Shown piece after piece: positions 38,958 to 47,702 of a DNA stretch of 64,000 nt. Numbering within the stretch: position 1 is the first letter of the stretch; each line of letters begins with the position of its first letter. The stretch is from Candidatus Accumulibacter necessarius (GTDB taxonomy: Bacteria > Pseudomonadota > Gammaproteobacteria > Burkholderiales > Rhodocyclaceae). The translations under genes and the position numbers were made by a program. Where the stretch lies: assembly GCA_017302435.1 (NCBI GenBank), contig JAFLDL010000020.1, positions 19,371 to 83,370 of the forward strand, read 5' to 3'. Below the pieces are notes generated by a model that was given only the letters and a program-made list of their open reading frames with translations, was not told the DNA's origin and did no database searches.

Positions 38958-39713
38958 ATGAAGCTTGGTCGTGCCGTATTTCTTCTTGCCAGTCGCCTGT
39001 CTGTCTGGTCGCTTCTGCTGGCCGGCGGCGCCTGTCTGGCCGATGTACCGACATCGCTGCAGGAGTGCCGCCTGCGCAACTCGGCGATCTGCGAGCTGCG
39101 CGGCCTGCAGTACGTCGTCGAAGGGCCGTGTCCGCCACCGGCGCAGACCGTCCGGTCGCCAGGCCAGGAGCGCTGCGAAGACGCGCGGCCAGCCAGCCCC
39201 CTGCGCGAGCAACCGCCTTCGGCAAGGACTGTCGACGTGCCGGCTGCCCGTCGCGATCTCGCCTGGGTCGGACAGATCGAGCGCTGGCTGATACCGGTTC
39301 TGCTGGTGGTCGTTGGTCTGCTGCTGGCCGGCCTGGGTGTGCTCGCACTTCGCTCGCGGCGGGCACATCGCGATGGGGCGGATACCGGTACGGGGGTCGG
39401 CCGCTTGCTCCTGCAACTATTCGCGGCAGCGGTCATCGCCGTGCCGCTGGGCTATCAGGTGGCAGGCGTCGCCTTTCAACGCATCTTCTCCAGCTTCAAC
39501 AATCACGATACCGCGGCGCCCTGGTTGCTTGCGGCTCCGGTCGGATTGATCGTGTTCATGCTGGTGTCCGGCATCGTCTTCGCGCTGGTTGCACTCCTTG
39601 TCGGGTACCTGCTCCCGGGTTTCCGGAAGCAGCCGCGGAACGACTCATCCCGGGCCATGAGTGCTGGCCAGACAGGAAATCGTGCGCCCGGTGAAAAGGA
39701 TCGATCCCAGTGA
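38958..39713 (+). CDS. Membrane protein of unknown function
   Basis: 251 residues. The ATG at 38958 has GGAG nine bases upstream. A signal-like hydrophobic start (SVWSLLLAGGACLA), then a ~75-residue loop with several cysteines (C35, C45, C57 region), then about three to four membrane segments from residue 105. C-terminus polar. Not recognised. Confidence 0.6.
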   Translation: MKLGRAVFLLASRLSVWSLLLAGGACLADVPTSLQECRLRNSAICELRGLQYVVEGPCPPPAQTVRSPGQERCEDARPASPLREQPPSARTVDVPAARRDLAWVGQIERWLIPVLLVVVGLLLAGLGVLALRSRRAHRDGADTGTGVGRLLLQLFAAAVIAVPLGYQVAGVAFQRIFSSFNNHDTAAPWLLAAPVGLIVFMLVSGIVFALVALLVGYLLPGFRKQPRNDSSRAMSAGQTGNRAPGEKDRSQ

Positions 39714-39779
39714 GGCGTCCCAGGCGGCAGCGCGCCAGGATGCTGCGTTCTGGCCGCTGAACGCATCAAGGCAGCCCTG

Positions 39780-39917
39780 ATGGTGCTGCCGGACCAGTCG
39801 GCGCGGGATATTGAGCCGGACTGGTTCATGGCAGGTGAGAAGATCCGTGTGGCGGATGCCTTCGTGGTGGGTGTCATGCTCAATGCCTGCGGGGAGACTT
39901 GCCAACCACGAGCTTGA
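39780..39917 (+). CDS. Possible small ORF or gene remnant
   Basis: 45 residues (MVLPDQSARDIEPDWFMAGE...), and the frame stays open upstream with protein-like codons (ERIKAAL). No good ribosome site. It could be the tail of a broken gene left of the dab locus. Function unknown. Confidence 0.3.
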   Translation: MVLPDQSARDIEPDWFMAGEKIRVADAFVVGVMLNACGETCQPRA

Positions 39918-39931
39918 CGACAGGCGGTCGG

Positions 39932-41428
39932 CTACAACCCCGCCAGCGCCGCCACCCAGGCCTCGGCGGTCGGCCTGATCACTTCGAGGATCGGCAGCGG
40001 ATAGACGCCAACTGCCAGGATCAGCAGGGCAGGTAGCAGCAGCACCGCCAGCTCGCGCGGCAGCAGGTCTTCTGCCGCGGCCACGTCGGGATTGCGCAGC
40101 GGACCGAGGAAGGCCTGCCGGAAGGGCGACAGGAAGCCTGCGGCGGCGAGCACCATGCCGAACAGTGCGGCCAGGCCGGCGCCGGTATGGCTGTGCAGCA
40201 CGGCGACGATGATCAGCAACTCGCCGGGGAAGCCGCTGGTCCCCGGCAGGCCGATGCCGGCCAGTCCGAAGAGCAGGAAGAAGCCCGAGAGCCGCGGCAT
40301 GCTGCGCATCACGCCGCCGAGCTGGCTGATGTCCGTCGAGCCGGTCCGGCGGTGCAGGAACGAAAGGACCAGGAAGCCACCGCCGGCGGCGACACTGAAA
40401 TTGAGCAGTTGCAGCAGCGCTCCCTGCAACGCCGAAACCGAGAACGAAGCCAGGCCGAGCAACACCAGCCCGACGTGCGCCAGGCTCGAATACGCCAGCA
40501 CACTGCGCAGATTGCTCTGCGCCAGCGCTGCGACGCCACCGTAGAGAATCGCCACGGTGCCGAAGCCGGCGAGCAGCCAGTGCAGGTCGCGGGCGGCGAT
40601 CGGCGCCAGCGGGATGGCGAAGCGAATGAGCCCGTAGGCGCCGAGCTTGAGGCCGACGAGCAGCGCCGTCACCGCCGCCGGGGCCCCCATGGCCATCGAG
40701 GGCAGCCAGGTGTGCAGGGGCACCAGCGGCACCTTGACACCAAAGCCGAGCAACAGCAGCAGGAACACGATGTACTGCGTTCGCTCCGGCAGCGGCGTCG
40801 CCAGCAGGGTCGGCAGATCGAACACCAGCTGGCCTTCCTCGGCATGGCCAAAGGCAAGTGCCAGCAGGCCGAAGAGCAACGGTACGCCGCCCGCCAGCAT
40901 GACCAGGAAATAGCGGACTGCCGCTGCCTGGCGGCCGCCGGCGCCGCCCCAGAGGCTGACCAGAAAGTACAACGGCAGCAGAGTGAACTCCCAGCAGAAG
41001 AAGAACAGGATCGTGTCGAGCGCACAGAAGACGCCCAGGGTTGCCGCTTCGAGCAGCAGCAGCAGGGCAAGGTACACACCAGGGGCAAGGGTTGTGGTGC
41101 CTGGGCTGATCCGCCAGCCGGCGATGATCGCGCCGCAGAAGAGCAAGGCCGTCGCCGGCAGAAAGAGCACCGAGATCCCGTCTATGCCGACCAGGTAGCG
41201 GACCTCGATGCCAGGGATCCAGTTCGCCGATTCGAGCAGCTGAAAGTCGGGGTCGGTGCCATCAAAGGTAGCAACGATCAGCAGCGAGCAGAGGACAGTG
41301 ACCACGGCGCTGGCCAGGGCGATCCATTGTGCCCATGGCGCGCGCCGTAGCAGCGCGGTGAGCAGCCCGCCAAGCAGCGGCAGGGCGAGCAGCGTACTCA
41401 GCAGCGGGTAGGACGCCAGTTCAGCCAT
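39932..41428 (-). CDS. ND4/NuoM-like proton-channel subunit (last gene of DAB-type locus)
   Basis: 498 residues, about 14 membrane segments. NuoM hallmarks kept: glutamate in FCWEFTLLPLYFLVS, lysine in GFGVKVPLVPLHTWLP, and LLVGLKLGAYG. These are the proton-path residues of complex I antiporter-like subunits. Its start overlaps the upstream ND2-like gene by 8 bp. No Nuo peripheral-arm genes are nearby, so it should work with DabA/DabB rather than complex I (inference). Confidence 0.85.
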   Translation of the reverse strand: MAELASYPLLSTLLALPLLGGLLTALLRRAPWAQWIALASAVVTVLCSLLIVATFDGTDPDFQLLESANWIPGIEVRYLVGIDGISVLFLPATALLFCGAIIAGWRISPGTTTLAPGVYLALLLLLEAATLGVFCALDTILFFFCWEFTLLPLYFLVSLWGGAGGRQAAAVRYFLVMLAGGVPLLFGLLALAFGHAEEGQLVFDLPTLLATPLPERTQYIVFLLLLLGFGVKVPLVPLHTWLPSMAMGAPAAVTALLVGLKLGAYGLIRFAIPLAPIAARDLHWLLAGFGTVAILYGGVAALAQSNLRSVLAYSSLAHVGLVLLGLASFSVSALQGALLQLLNFSVAAGGGFLVLSFLHRRTGSTDISQLGGVMRSMPRLSGFFLLFGLAGIGLPGTSGFPGELLIIVAVLHSHTGAGLAALFGMVLAAAGFLSPFRQAFLGPLRNPDVAAAEDLLPRELAVLLLPALLILAVGVYPLPILEVIRPTAEAWVAALAGL

Positions 41429-42926
41429 GTGCGAAGTAGGCGGCCAGCGCCTGGGTGGCGGTATCGGTCAGCTTCAGCCAGGGCTCGGGGTAGAAACCCG
41501 CGGCCAGCAGCACCAGGAGCGTCGCGCCGCCGACAAAGTATTCCATGCGGCGGGTGCGGGCGATTCGCGCGGCCGGCAGATCCTTGGGTCGCGGCGCGAG
41601 GAAGGCGCGCTGGAAAGCCCAGAGCAGGAAACCGGCGGCGACCACGTTGCCAAGCGCGGTGGCAATGGTCGGCAATGCGCCAAAGGTCTCGATCGACGCC
41701 TCGAGCACCAGGTGCACGGCATCGAAGCCGGGGGTTCCCGGCATGCCGAGCAAAGACAGGCCGCCGATCAGGAAAGCGAGGGCGATGAAAGGCACGCGGT
41801 CGAACAGGCCGCCGAGCCGGTCGAGATTGGTGGTGCCGGTGCGACGGTACACATAACCGACCATCAACAGCATCACCGTGATCGCCAGGCCGAAGTTGAC
41901 CGCCAGCAGCAGCGCGCCCTGCAGGCCGGCGGGATGCAGGGTGAACAGGCCGATGACGATCAGGCTGGTATGACTGACGACGGCAAAAGCCATCAGGCGG
42001 CGCAGGTTGGCCTGGCGGAAAGCCATCACCGCCGCAAAAAAGACGCCGACCATGGCGAAGGCCACGACATAGGGCTGCCAGATCATCACTGCCTCGGCGG
42101 TCAGCGGCAGCAGGAAGCGCGCCATGCCGTAGATGCCGACCTTGACGCCGAGCAGCAGCACCGGGCCGACGGCAATCAGGCCGTAGCCGGCGGAATTGGG
42201 CAGCCAGCCATGCAATGGAAACAGCGGCGTGCGGATCGCCAGACCATAGAACAGCAGGTAGAAGGCGGCCGACTGGTACTTGCCGATCTGTGGTGTCTGC
42301 AGCAGGTCGAAGAGGTCGAAGCTCCAGTGCCCGCCGAGCACGTCGGCATGGCTCCAGACGAGGACGATGGATCCGGCGAGGAACAGGCACCAGCCGAAGA
42401 GCTGATACTGCAGGAAGCGCGACAGGGCGAGGTTTTCCTCTCTCGCCGAGGCCCAGCGCCAGAGCAGGTAGCCAACCAGTGCCAGTTGCAGCGCCGAAGC
42501 ACCGGCAAACCAGAGCAGGTTCATCGTCGTCAGCATGGTCATCTGCGACGATTCGATGATCAACAGCACGCTGAGCAACTGCACCGGCGTGATCTGCTGG
42601 CGTGCCATGCCGTAGAACGACAACAATACGCCGAGCAGCGCCGTGAGCAGAATGAACAGCACGCTCACCCCGTCCACCGCCGCATGATAGGCCAGCAGGT
42701 CAAGCCGCTCGGCGAACTGCATGATGGGAGTCGACACGTCGATCCGGGCGTAAAGGTCGATCGCCACCACCAGTTCGGCCACTGCAAACAGGCGTCCAAG
42801 GACCAGGGCCAGATCATCCTCGCGCATGATCAGCAGCAGTAGTGCACCCGCCAGCGGCAGGCACTGCAGCGTCGCCAGCGGTGGGTAACCAGCCTGCGTG
42901 GTCCAGAGAATTTCAGTCACCAGCAT
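41421..42926 (-). CDS. ND2/NuoN-like membrane subunit lacking the TM5 glutamate
   Basis: 501 residues, about 14 membrane segments with the proton-translocating antiporter-like fold. It aligns to the others at RTPLFPLHGWLPNSAGYG and LLLGVKVGIYGMARF. The usual Trp-Glu of the fifth helix is replaced by NLLWFAGASALQLA, and the following Lys is Arg (AIRTPLF), so the channel is altered. Between dabB and the ND4-like gene in one transcript. Confidence 0.8.
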   Translation of the reverse strand: MLVTEILWTTQAGYPPLATLQCLPLAGALLLLIMREDDLALVLGRLFAVAELVVAIDLYARIDVSTPIMQFAERLDLLAYHAAVDGVSVLFILLTALLGVLLSFYGMARQQITPVQLLSVLLIIESSQMTMLTTMNLLWFAGASALQLALVGYLLWRWASAREENLALSRFLQYQLFGWCLFLAGSIVLVWSHADVLGGHWSFDLFDLLQTPQIGKYQSAAFYLLFYGLAIRTPLFPLHGWLPNSAGYGLIAVGPVLLLGVKVGIYGMARFLLPLTAEAVMIWQPYVVAFAMVGVFFAAVMAFRQANLRRLMAFAVVSHTSLIVIGLFTLHPAGLQGALLLAVNFGLAITVMLLMVGYVYRRTGTTNLDRLGGLFDRVPFIALAFLIGGLSLLGMPGTPGFDAVHLVLEASIETFGALPTIATALGNVVAAGFLLWAFQRAFLAPRPKDLPAARIARTRRMEYFVGGATLLVLLAAGFYPEPWLKLTDTATQALAAYFAHG

Positions 42927-42930
42927 TCGC

Positions 42931-44481
42931 TCACAGGATTACGACGAATGTCGCCATCACCATCAGCATCAGATAGCGCGGCTGTTCGAGCAGCGACTCG
43001 ATGGCATCGGCGTAATGCGCAGCGCGCTGCAGGTGCTTGCCCAGCACCCCGTCGCCGCTGAGCAGCAGGCGGTTCTCGAGACGCTGCAAGCGGTTGGCGC
43101 CATTGAACAACACCCGACCGGCGAGACCATGGCCGCGGATCAGTTCGTCGCCTGGATCACCGAGGGCAGGGTATTCATCGGCACGCGGCGCGCCGACCAG
43201 CGGGTCGATGAAGCGCTCGTCGAGTGCGCGGACGTCCCTGCCCAGCGCCAGGGTCGGTCGCGTCAGCAGGCTGCTGGCCAGCGGCTCGATCCAGAAACGC
43301 TGCAGCGCCGCCGTGTACCACCAGCGCCGGGTCGCCAGCCAGCGTGGCACCGGTCGGGTCGGGCGCCGCACCAGATGCATGTACGCTGGCGCGAGCAGGA
43401 ACTGATACGCTCGCCAGGCGGCATGCAGGCCGGAGTAGCCAGCGGCCAGCCAGAACAGGCCGAGACCACAGCAGAAGAACATCAGGCCGACCTGGGTCAC
43501 GGTCGAGAAGACCAGTGCGGACTTGACGTCGCTCTGGACCAGCGCGCAAAGACTGCCGTACACCGCAGTCGCCAGGCCAACCACCGCCAGCAGCGCCAGC
43601 AGGTCGGGTACCTGCAGCAGCAGGCCCTGCAGGCGGCAGAGCAGATAGACGCCGGCGTGCACCATCAGCGAGCCGTAGAAAACCGCCGATGACGGTGTCG
43701 GGCCTTCGAGCGCGCGTGCGATCCAGGGTGTAAATGGCAACTGCGCCGACTTGACCATTGCTGCCAGCACGAAACCGGCCGCCAGCAGGCGCGCGCTGAC
43801 CTTGCCCAGGCTGCCGTCGCCCGGGAGCCAGGCCCATTCGAGCGTGCCCACCGACCACACCGCGAGGCCGATGCCGAGCATGAAGCCGGCGTCGCCGACG
43901 CGGTTGGTGAGGAAAACGAATAGCGCGTTGCCGGTCGCGACCGGCCGTTCCCAGGTGTAGCCGATCAGCAGCCAGGAGCTGATGCCGGCGAGTTCCCAGC
44001 CGATGAAGGTCAGCACGGCGTTGCCAGCGAGGACGATCAGCAGCATGCCGGCAAGGAACAGGCACATGCCGAGGAAAAAGCGCTGGAAGCCGATCTCCCG
44101 GTGCAGGTAGGTCGCTGAAAAGCGCAGCGCAATCCAGGCGATCAGGGCTACCAGCGTCGCCGACGGCAGGCTGTAGGCGTCGAGCATGAACGACAGGCGG
44201 ACCGGCACCGCGCCGATGCGCAGCCATTCGGCGAAGGCCACCCGCTCGGGCAAGGCACCGCCGAGCGCCGCCAGATCGAGGACCAGCAACAACAGCAGCG
44301 CACCGAGCGCGGCCGCGCTGGCGATGCCGGCGGTGATCGGCTCACCGGCATCGCCGCCGCCACGCCGCAGGAGCAGGCGAACGGCGATCAGCGCCGCCGC
44401 CAGCAGTGGCAATAGCGGCACCAGCCAGAGCAAGCGGGCGCTTGCGGCCAGCGCCGAAAACAAGGCGTCGAGGTCGCTCAT
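42931..44481 (-). CDS. dabB: DabB: NuoL/ND5-like proton-channel partner of DabA
   Basis: 516 residues, about 14 membrane segments. TM5 glutamate (FIGWELAGISSWLLIGYTW) and lysine (AAMVKSAQLPFTPWIARALEGPTPSSA) are intact. In characterised systems DabB couples the proton gradient to DabA-driven CO2 hydration or bicarbonate uptake. The start at 44481 overlaps the dabA stop by 4 bp (ATGA), the usual dabA-dabB coupling. Confidence 0.88.
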   Translation of the reverse strand: MSDLDALFSALAASARLLWLVPLLPLLAAALIAVRLLLRRGGGDAGEPITAGIASAAALGALLLLLVLDLAALGGALPERVAFAEWLRIGAVPVRLSFMLDAYSLPSATLVALIAWIALRFSATYLHREIGFQRFFLGMCLFLAGMLLIVLAGNAVLTFIGWELAGISSWLLIGYTWERPVATGNALFVFLTNRVGDAGFMLGIGLAVWSVGTLEWAWLPGDGSLGKVSARLLAAGFVLAAMVKSAQLPFTPWIARALEGPTPSSAVFYGSLMVHAGVYLLCRLQGLLLQVPDLLALLAVVGLATAVYGSLCALVQSDVKSALVFSTVTQVGLMFFCCGLGLFWLAAGYSGLHAAWRAYQFLLAPAYMHLVRRPTRPVPRWLATRRWWYTAALQRFWIEPLASSLLTRPTLALGRDVRALDERFIDPLVGAPRADEYPALGDPGDELIRGHGLAGRVLFNGANRLQRLENRLLLSGDGVLGKHLQRAAHYADAIESLLEQPRYLMLMVMATFVVIL

Positions 44482-47400
44482 TGGCTTGTCACCGGGCGGC
44501 GCAGCAAGGCCGGCGGCAAGAGCTCGCGCTGCCCGGCGAACCAGTCGGCGGAACGCTCGACCTCGGACAGGGCCGGCATCGGCTGGCCGTTCGGCGCGTC
44601 GCGCGAGTCCCGCCAGTCCTGCCAGCCGGTTGCCGGAGCGAAGAGGTGAATGGCGCCCGTCTGCGGATGCTTGGCGGCGAGAACGATCCAGCCGTTGCCG
44701 ATCAGTTCCTGCAGGGCTGGCTGTCGCTGGTAGATCGCGCTGACGATCTCCAGTGTCTGCTCGACGATCACCAGCAGCCGCATCGGCTCATGGATCTCGA
44801 CCATCTGCAGCGGCAGGCCGGTGCGCAGGTCCGAACTGGCGCCCTGCATCACGCCGAACAGCCCGGCCAGGTTGTGTGTCGCCTTGCTGCCACAGCCGTA
44901 GCCGTCGTTATTGACTGTCGAAAAGTAGTACTCGAGATTGATGCCGGCACCGACCGGACCGGCTGCCAGTAGCGTCGCTTCAAGCACGCGGCCATCGGTG
45001 TCCGGCAGCGGGTCGTAGGAAATCAGGAAAACGCGCCGGTCGAAGAACGCCCCACGGCTCATCGTGCGGCGGCCGACGAAAGCGGCAGCGACGGTCGCGT
45101 GCCCGAGCTCTGGCCGAACCTGCGCGATGTCGTGGCGGCGATTCGCCAGGTGTTCACCGGCCTGCTGCAGCGACGGCCATGCTGGCGCCGAGGCGAAGCG
45201 CCGGCAGCGCTCGACGGCGTGCAGGCGTGTCGCCTCCTCGCAGTTCCGGCGCAGGGCGGCAAAGGCGGCGTGATGACTGGCCGGCAGTTGCTCGCCGTCG
45301 TACCAGACCAGGCTTTCGTCGCAGGTGTTGTGCTCGGCACTGAGGAAGTATGTTGTTTCGGGAATGACGAGGCCCTGTGCCGCCAGCCGCAGGCGCAGCG
45401 CCGGCCGGTTGGCCAGCGCTGCAAACACCCGCGCATTGGGTCCGCCGTGACGCCCCGAGCAGGCGCCACAATCGTAGGCGGCAAGATGCGGATTGTTGCG
45501 GCTGTCCGAGCCGTGACCGATGATCACCACCAGTGGCGCGAAATGCTTGGTCAGGCCGATGCTGCGCAGGAAGCCGCCGACGCGCGCGACCTGTTCGTCC
45601 TCGTTGAAGCCAAGCCGCGGCGCGTCGGCGCTGGCCACGCGGCTGGCTTCGGCGGCCTCGGCGGTCGGCTGCAAGGCGCCTGGCAGCGGCTTCTCGAAGG
45701 TGTCACGCGAGTGGCCAAGCAATTGCCCGAGGCGCCCCGGTGCGATCGTCCGCGCCAGCAGAGTGAGCAGGGCTATGGGCGCTGCGGCGGCCGTCACCGC
45801 TGCGGCTTGCAGACAGCCGCGCCGGCTGCCCTGGTGCAAGCGCTCGTGCCAAGTCAGGCGCAGCCGCCGCCGGCGCTGATGCAGGCGGTAGGCTGCCTCG
45901 GCGCCGGACGGAATTTCCTCGCGCAGCGCGTTCTCCGGGCGCACGACGATCGGACACAGGGCCGTCGGTGCCTCGTCGTCGAGGCCCTGCCAGAGCATCG
46001 GCAGGCCAAAAAATCCGGCAGCGCCGAAGGTCTCGAAGGCCGGATTGACTTCTTCGAGGTGGCGCCGTGTGCCTTCCTCGCGGTCGTCCATACATAAAAC
46101 GAACTGCGCCTCCGGCTTGCCGGGTAGCGCATGGGCGCGGCCATGGTTGGCGGCCAGCGCGGCAAGGATCTGCTGCCGGTAATGGTGCTCGTAGGCCAGC
46201 AGCCAGACCTGGCCGCGTTGCTCGCCGGTCAGGGAATCGGCACAGCACAGCAGCGTGTCGGCAGCGACCGCTCCCATGTTGCGCAACTCGCGGCCGCTCA
46301 ACCCCAGTCGCTGGGCGAGAACGAACAGCGGCCAGGCGGCCAGGGCGGTTGCCTCAGTCGTGGCGGCGCCAGCGCTAGGCGACTCTGCCGGGCTCGCGGC
46401 GAACTGCATCCAGCGGCTTTCCCCTTCGCCTTCCGGCGTAGCCAGCAGCGGCCGCAGCCGATCGAGCACTTCTTCCGGCAACTGCCGGCTGCCGAAGGCG
46501 TGCCGGACACTGAGTTCCGCCGGATGACTGATGAAGTAGTCGCCCAGGTCAGCGAGCGGCAGCGGCAGACTCCAGATACGGCGCAGCAGCTGTTCGCCAT
46601 ACAGACGTTCGAGCACCACGCGCACGGCGAGGAAGTCAGCCAGACTGACCGGTGTGTCGTCGCCTCGGGTGTGCAACTCGCGCCAGGCAAACATGCCGGC
46701 CCAGCCCGGCAATTCCAGCGCCAGCCGCTGCAGGTACGCTTCCCAGTGCGATTCGCTGAGGCCGAGGCGAAGTCGTTCGCTGCTGATCGCCTGCAGCGGA
46801 TCGTCGGGCAGTTGCTCGATATCGTGGCGGGCTCCGGCAAACTCGTCGAGTTCCCAGGCCCAGTCGCTGCCGGCGCTCTGTCGCCAGGCGGCATAGAACC
46901 CTTGCGCGCGCGCCGGGTTTCGCCAAGCGGCAAGGCCCTGATCGAGATGTGCGGCGAGATGGCGAATCAGCGTTGCCTGCAAGGACTGGCGGGGGTCCTC
47001 GCCGGTGAGGTGGGCAAGCAAGGTCGCCAGTGTCCATTGGTCACCGAGGCGATCGACCAGCTCCTGCCAAAGCGCGCCAGCACTTGTCGCCGAGGGCTCG
47101 GCGGGCGGCTGGGCCATCGCTTCGGCTGACCCGCGCAGCGCGCATGCTGTCGCCCAAAGGTCGGCGACGGCTGCTCGCTCGTCGAGGCCATCAGCGGCGG
47201 CGGCAGTCAGCAGGGCTTGCCGGGCAAGTGGGTCGAGATCGGCCTGCAGCCGCTCGCCGGCCAGCTTTTCCTCAAGTTGCCAACGCAGGCGGGCGGCCGA
47301 AATGGTGGCCGGTGGGTAGCGCAGTGACGCCTGCAAGACATCGCCGCGACGGAGCCTGAGCGTCGAGCCGGGGAGCAGCGGTTGGTCGCTGGCGGTGGCG

Positions 47401-47702
47401 GGCAACTGCCGCAGGGCAGCAACGAGGTCGCTGGCGTCCACTCGCCCCATCCGAAACAGCTCACGGCAGCGCGCTTCGTCGAGCCAGGGACGGGCGCCGG
47501 TCATTCGTTCCGCTTCACGGAGGGCTTCAACGAATGGCAGGTGCTGCAGGGCGTGCAGGGTGTTGTGATGGACGAAATCGCGCAACGGCGCTTGCGCCGG
47601 CAGGAGGTGGGCGATGTGCCGCAGGCAGGCCTGCAGCCGCTGCAAGGAATCGCCCGACGTCGCGCTGGCTGCTTCAATTTCAGGAGGTGCTGGCGAACTC
47701 AT
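44478..47702 (-). CDS. dabA: DabA: beta-carbonic-anhydrase-like inorganic carbon subunit (DUF2309)
   Basis: 1074 residues, longer than the ~830-residue DabA of Halothiobacillus. The putative zinc ligands are all present: C537 and D539 in VLCMDD, H730 in IIGHGSDS, C745 in YDCGACSG, with the same H-to-C spacing (15) as the characterised protein. The extra length lies mainly before residue 500. With DabB it forms a membrane complex that turns CO2 to bicarbonate one way, driven by the proton gradient. Directly follows an ND4-like gene with no gap. Confidence 0.92.
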   Translation of the reverse strand: MSSPAPPEIEAASATSGDSLQRLQACLRHIAHLLPAQAPLRDFVHHNTLHALQHLPFVEALREAERMTGARPWLDEARCRELFRMGRVDASDLVAALRQLPATASDQPLLPGSTLRLRRGDVLQASLRYPPATISAARLRWQLEEKLAGERLQADLDPLARQALLTAAAADGLDERAAVADLWATACALRGSAEAMAQPPAEPSATSAGALWQELVDRLGDQWTLATLLAHLTGEDPRQSLQATLIRHLAAHLDQGLAAWRNPARAQGFYAAWRQSAGSDWAWELDEFAGARHDIEQLPDDPLQAISSERLRLGLSESHWEAYLQRLALELPGWAGMFAWRELHTRGDDTPVSLADFLAVRVVLERLYGEQLLRRIWSLPLPLADLGDYFISHPAELSVRHAFGSRQLPEEVLDRLRPLLATPEGEGESRWMQFAASPAESPSAGAATTEATALAAWPLFVLAQRLGLSGRELRNMGAVAADTLLCCADSLTGEQRGQVWLLAYEHHYRQQILAALAANHGRAHALPGKPEAQFVLCMDDREEGTRRHLEEVNPAFETFGAAGFFGLPMLWQGLDDEAPTALCPIVVRPENALREEIPSGAEAAYRLHQRRRRLRLTWHERLHQGSRRGCLQAAAVTAAAAPIALLTLLARTIAPGRLGQLLGHSRDTFEKPLPGALQPTAEAAEASRVASADAPRLGFNEDEQVARVGGFLRSIGLTKHFAPLVVIIGHGSDSRNNPHLAAYDCGACSGRHGGPNARVFAALANRPALRLRLAAQGLVIPETTYFLSAEHNTCDESLVWYDGEQLPASHHAAFAALRRNCEEATRLHAVERCRRFASAPAWPSLQQAGEHLANRRHDIAQVRPELGHATVAAAFVGRRTMSRGAFFDRRVFLISYDPLPDTDGRVLEATLLAAGPVGAGINLEYYFSTVNNDGYGCGSKATHNLAGLFGVMQGASSDLRTGLPLQMVEIHEPMRLLVIVEQTLEIVSAIYQRQPALQELIGNGWIVLAAKHPQTGAIHLFAPATGWQDWRDSRDAPNGQPMPALSEVERSADWFAGQRELLPPALLRRPVTSQ

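Noticed and set aside
41427-42842. 471-codon antisense frame opposite the ND2-like gene (and a similar one at 40,187-41,350)
   Set aside because: Gln/Arg/His-rich low-complexity product produced by reading hydrophobic codons backward; no ribosome site and no homology recognised.
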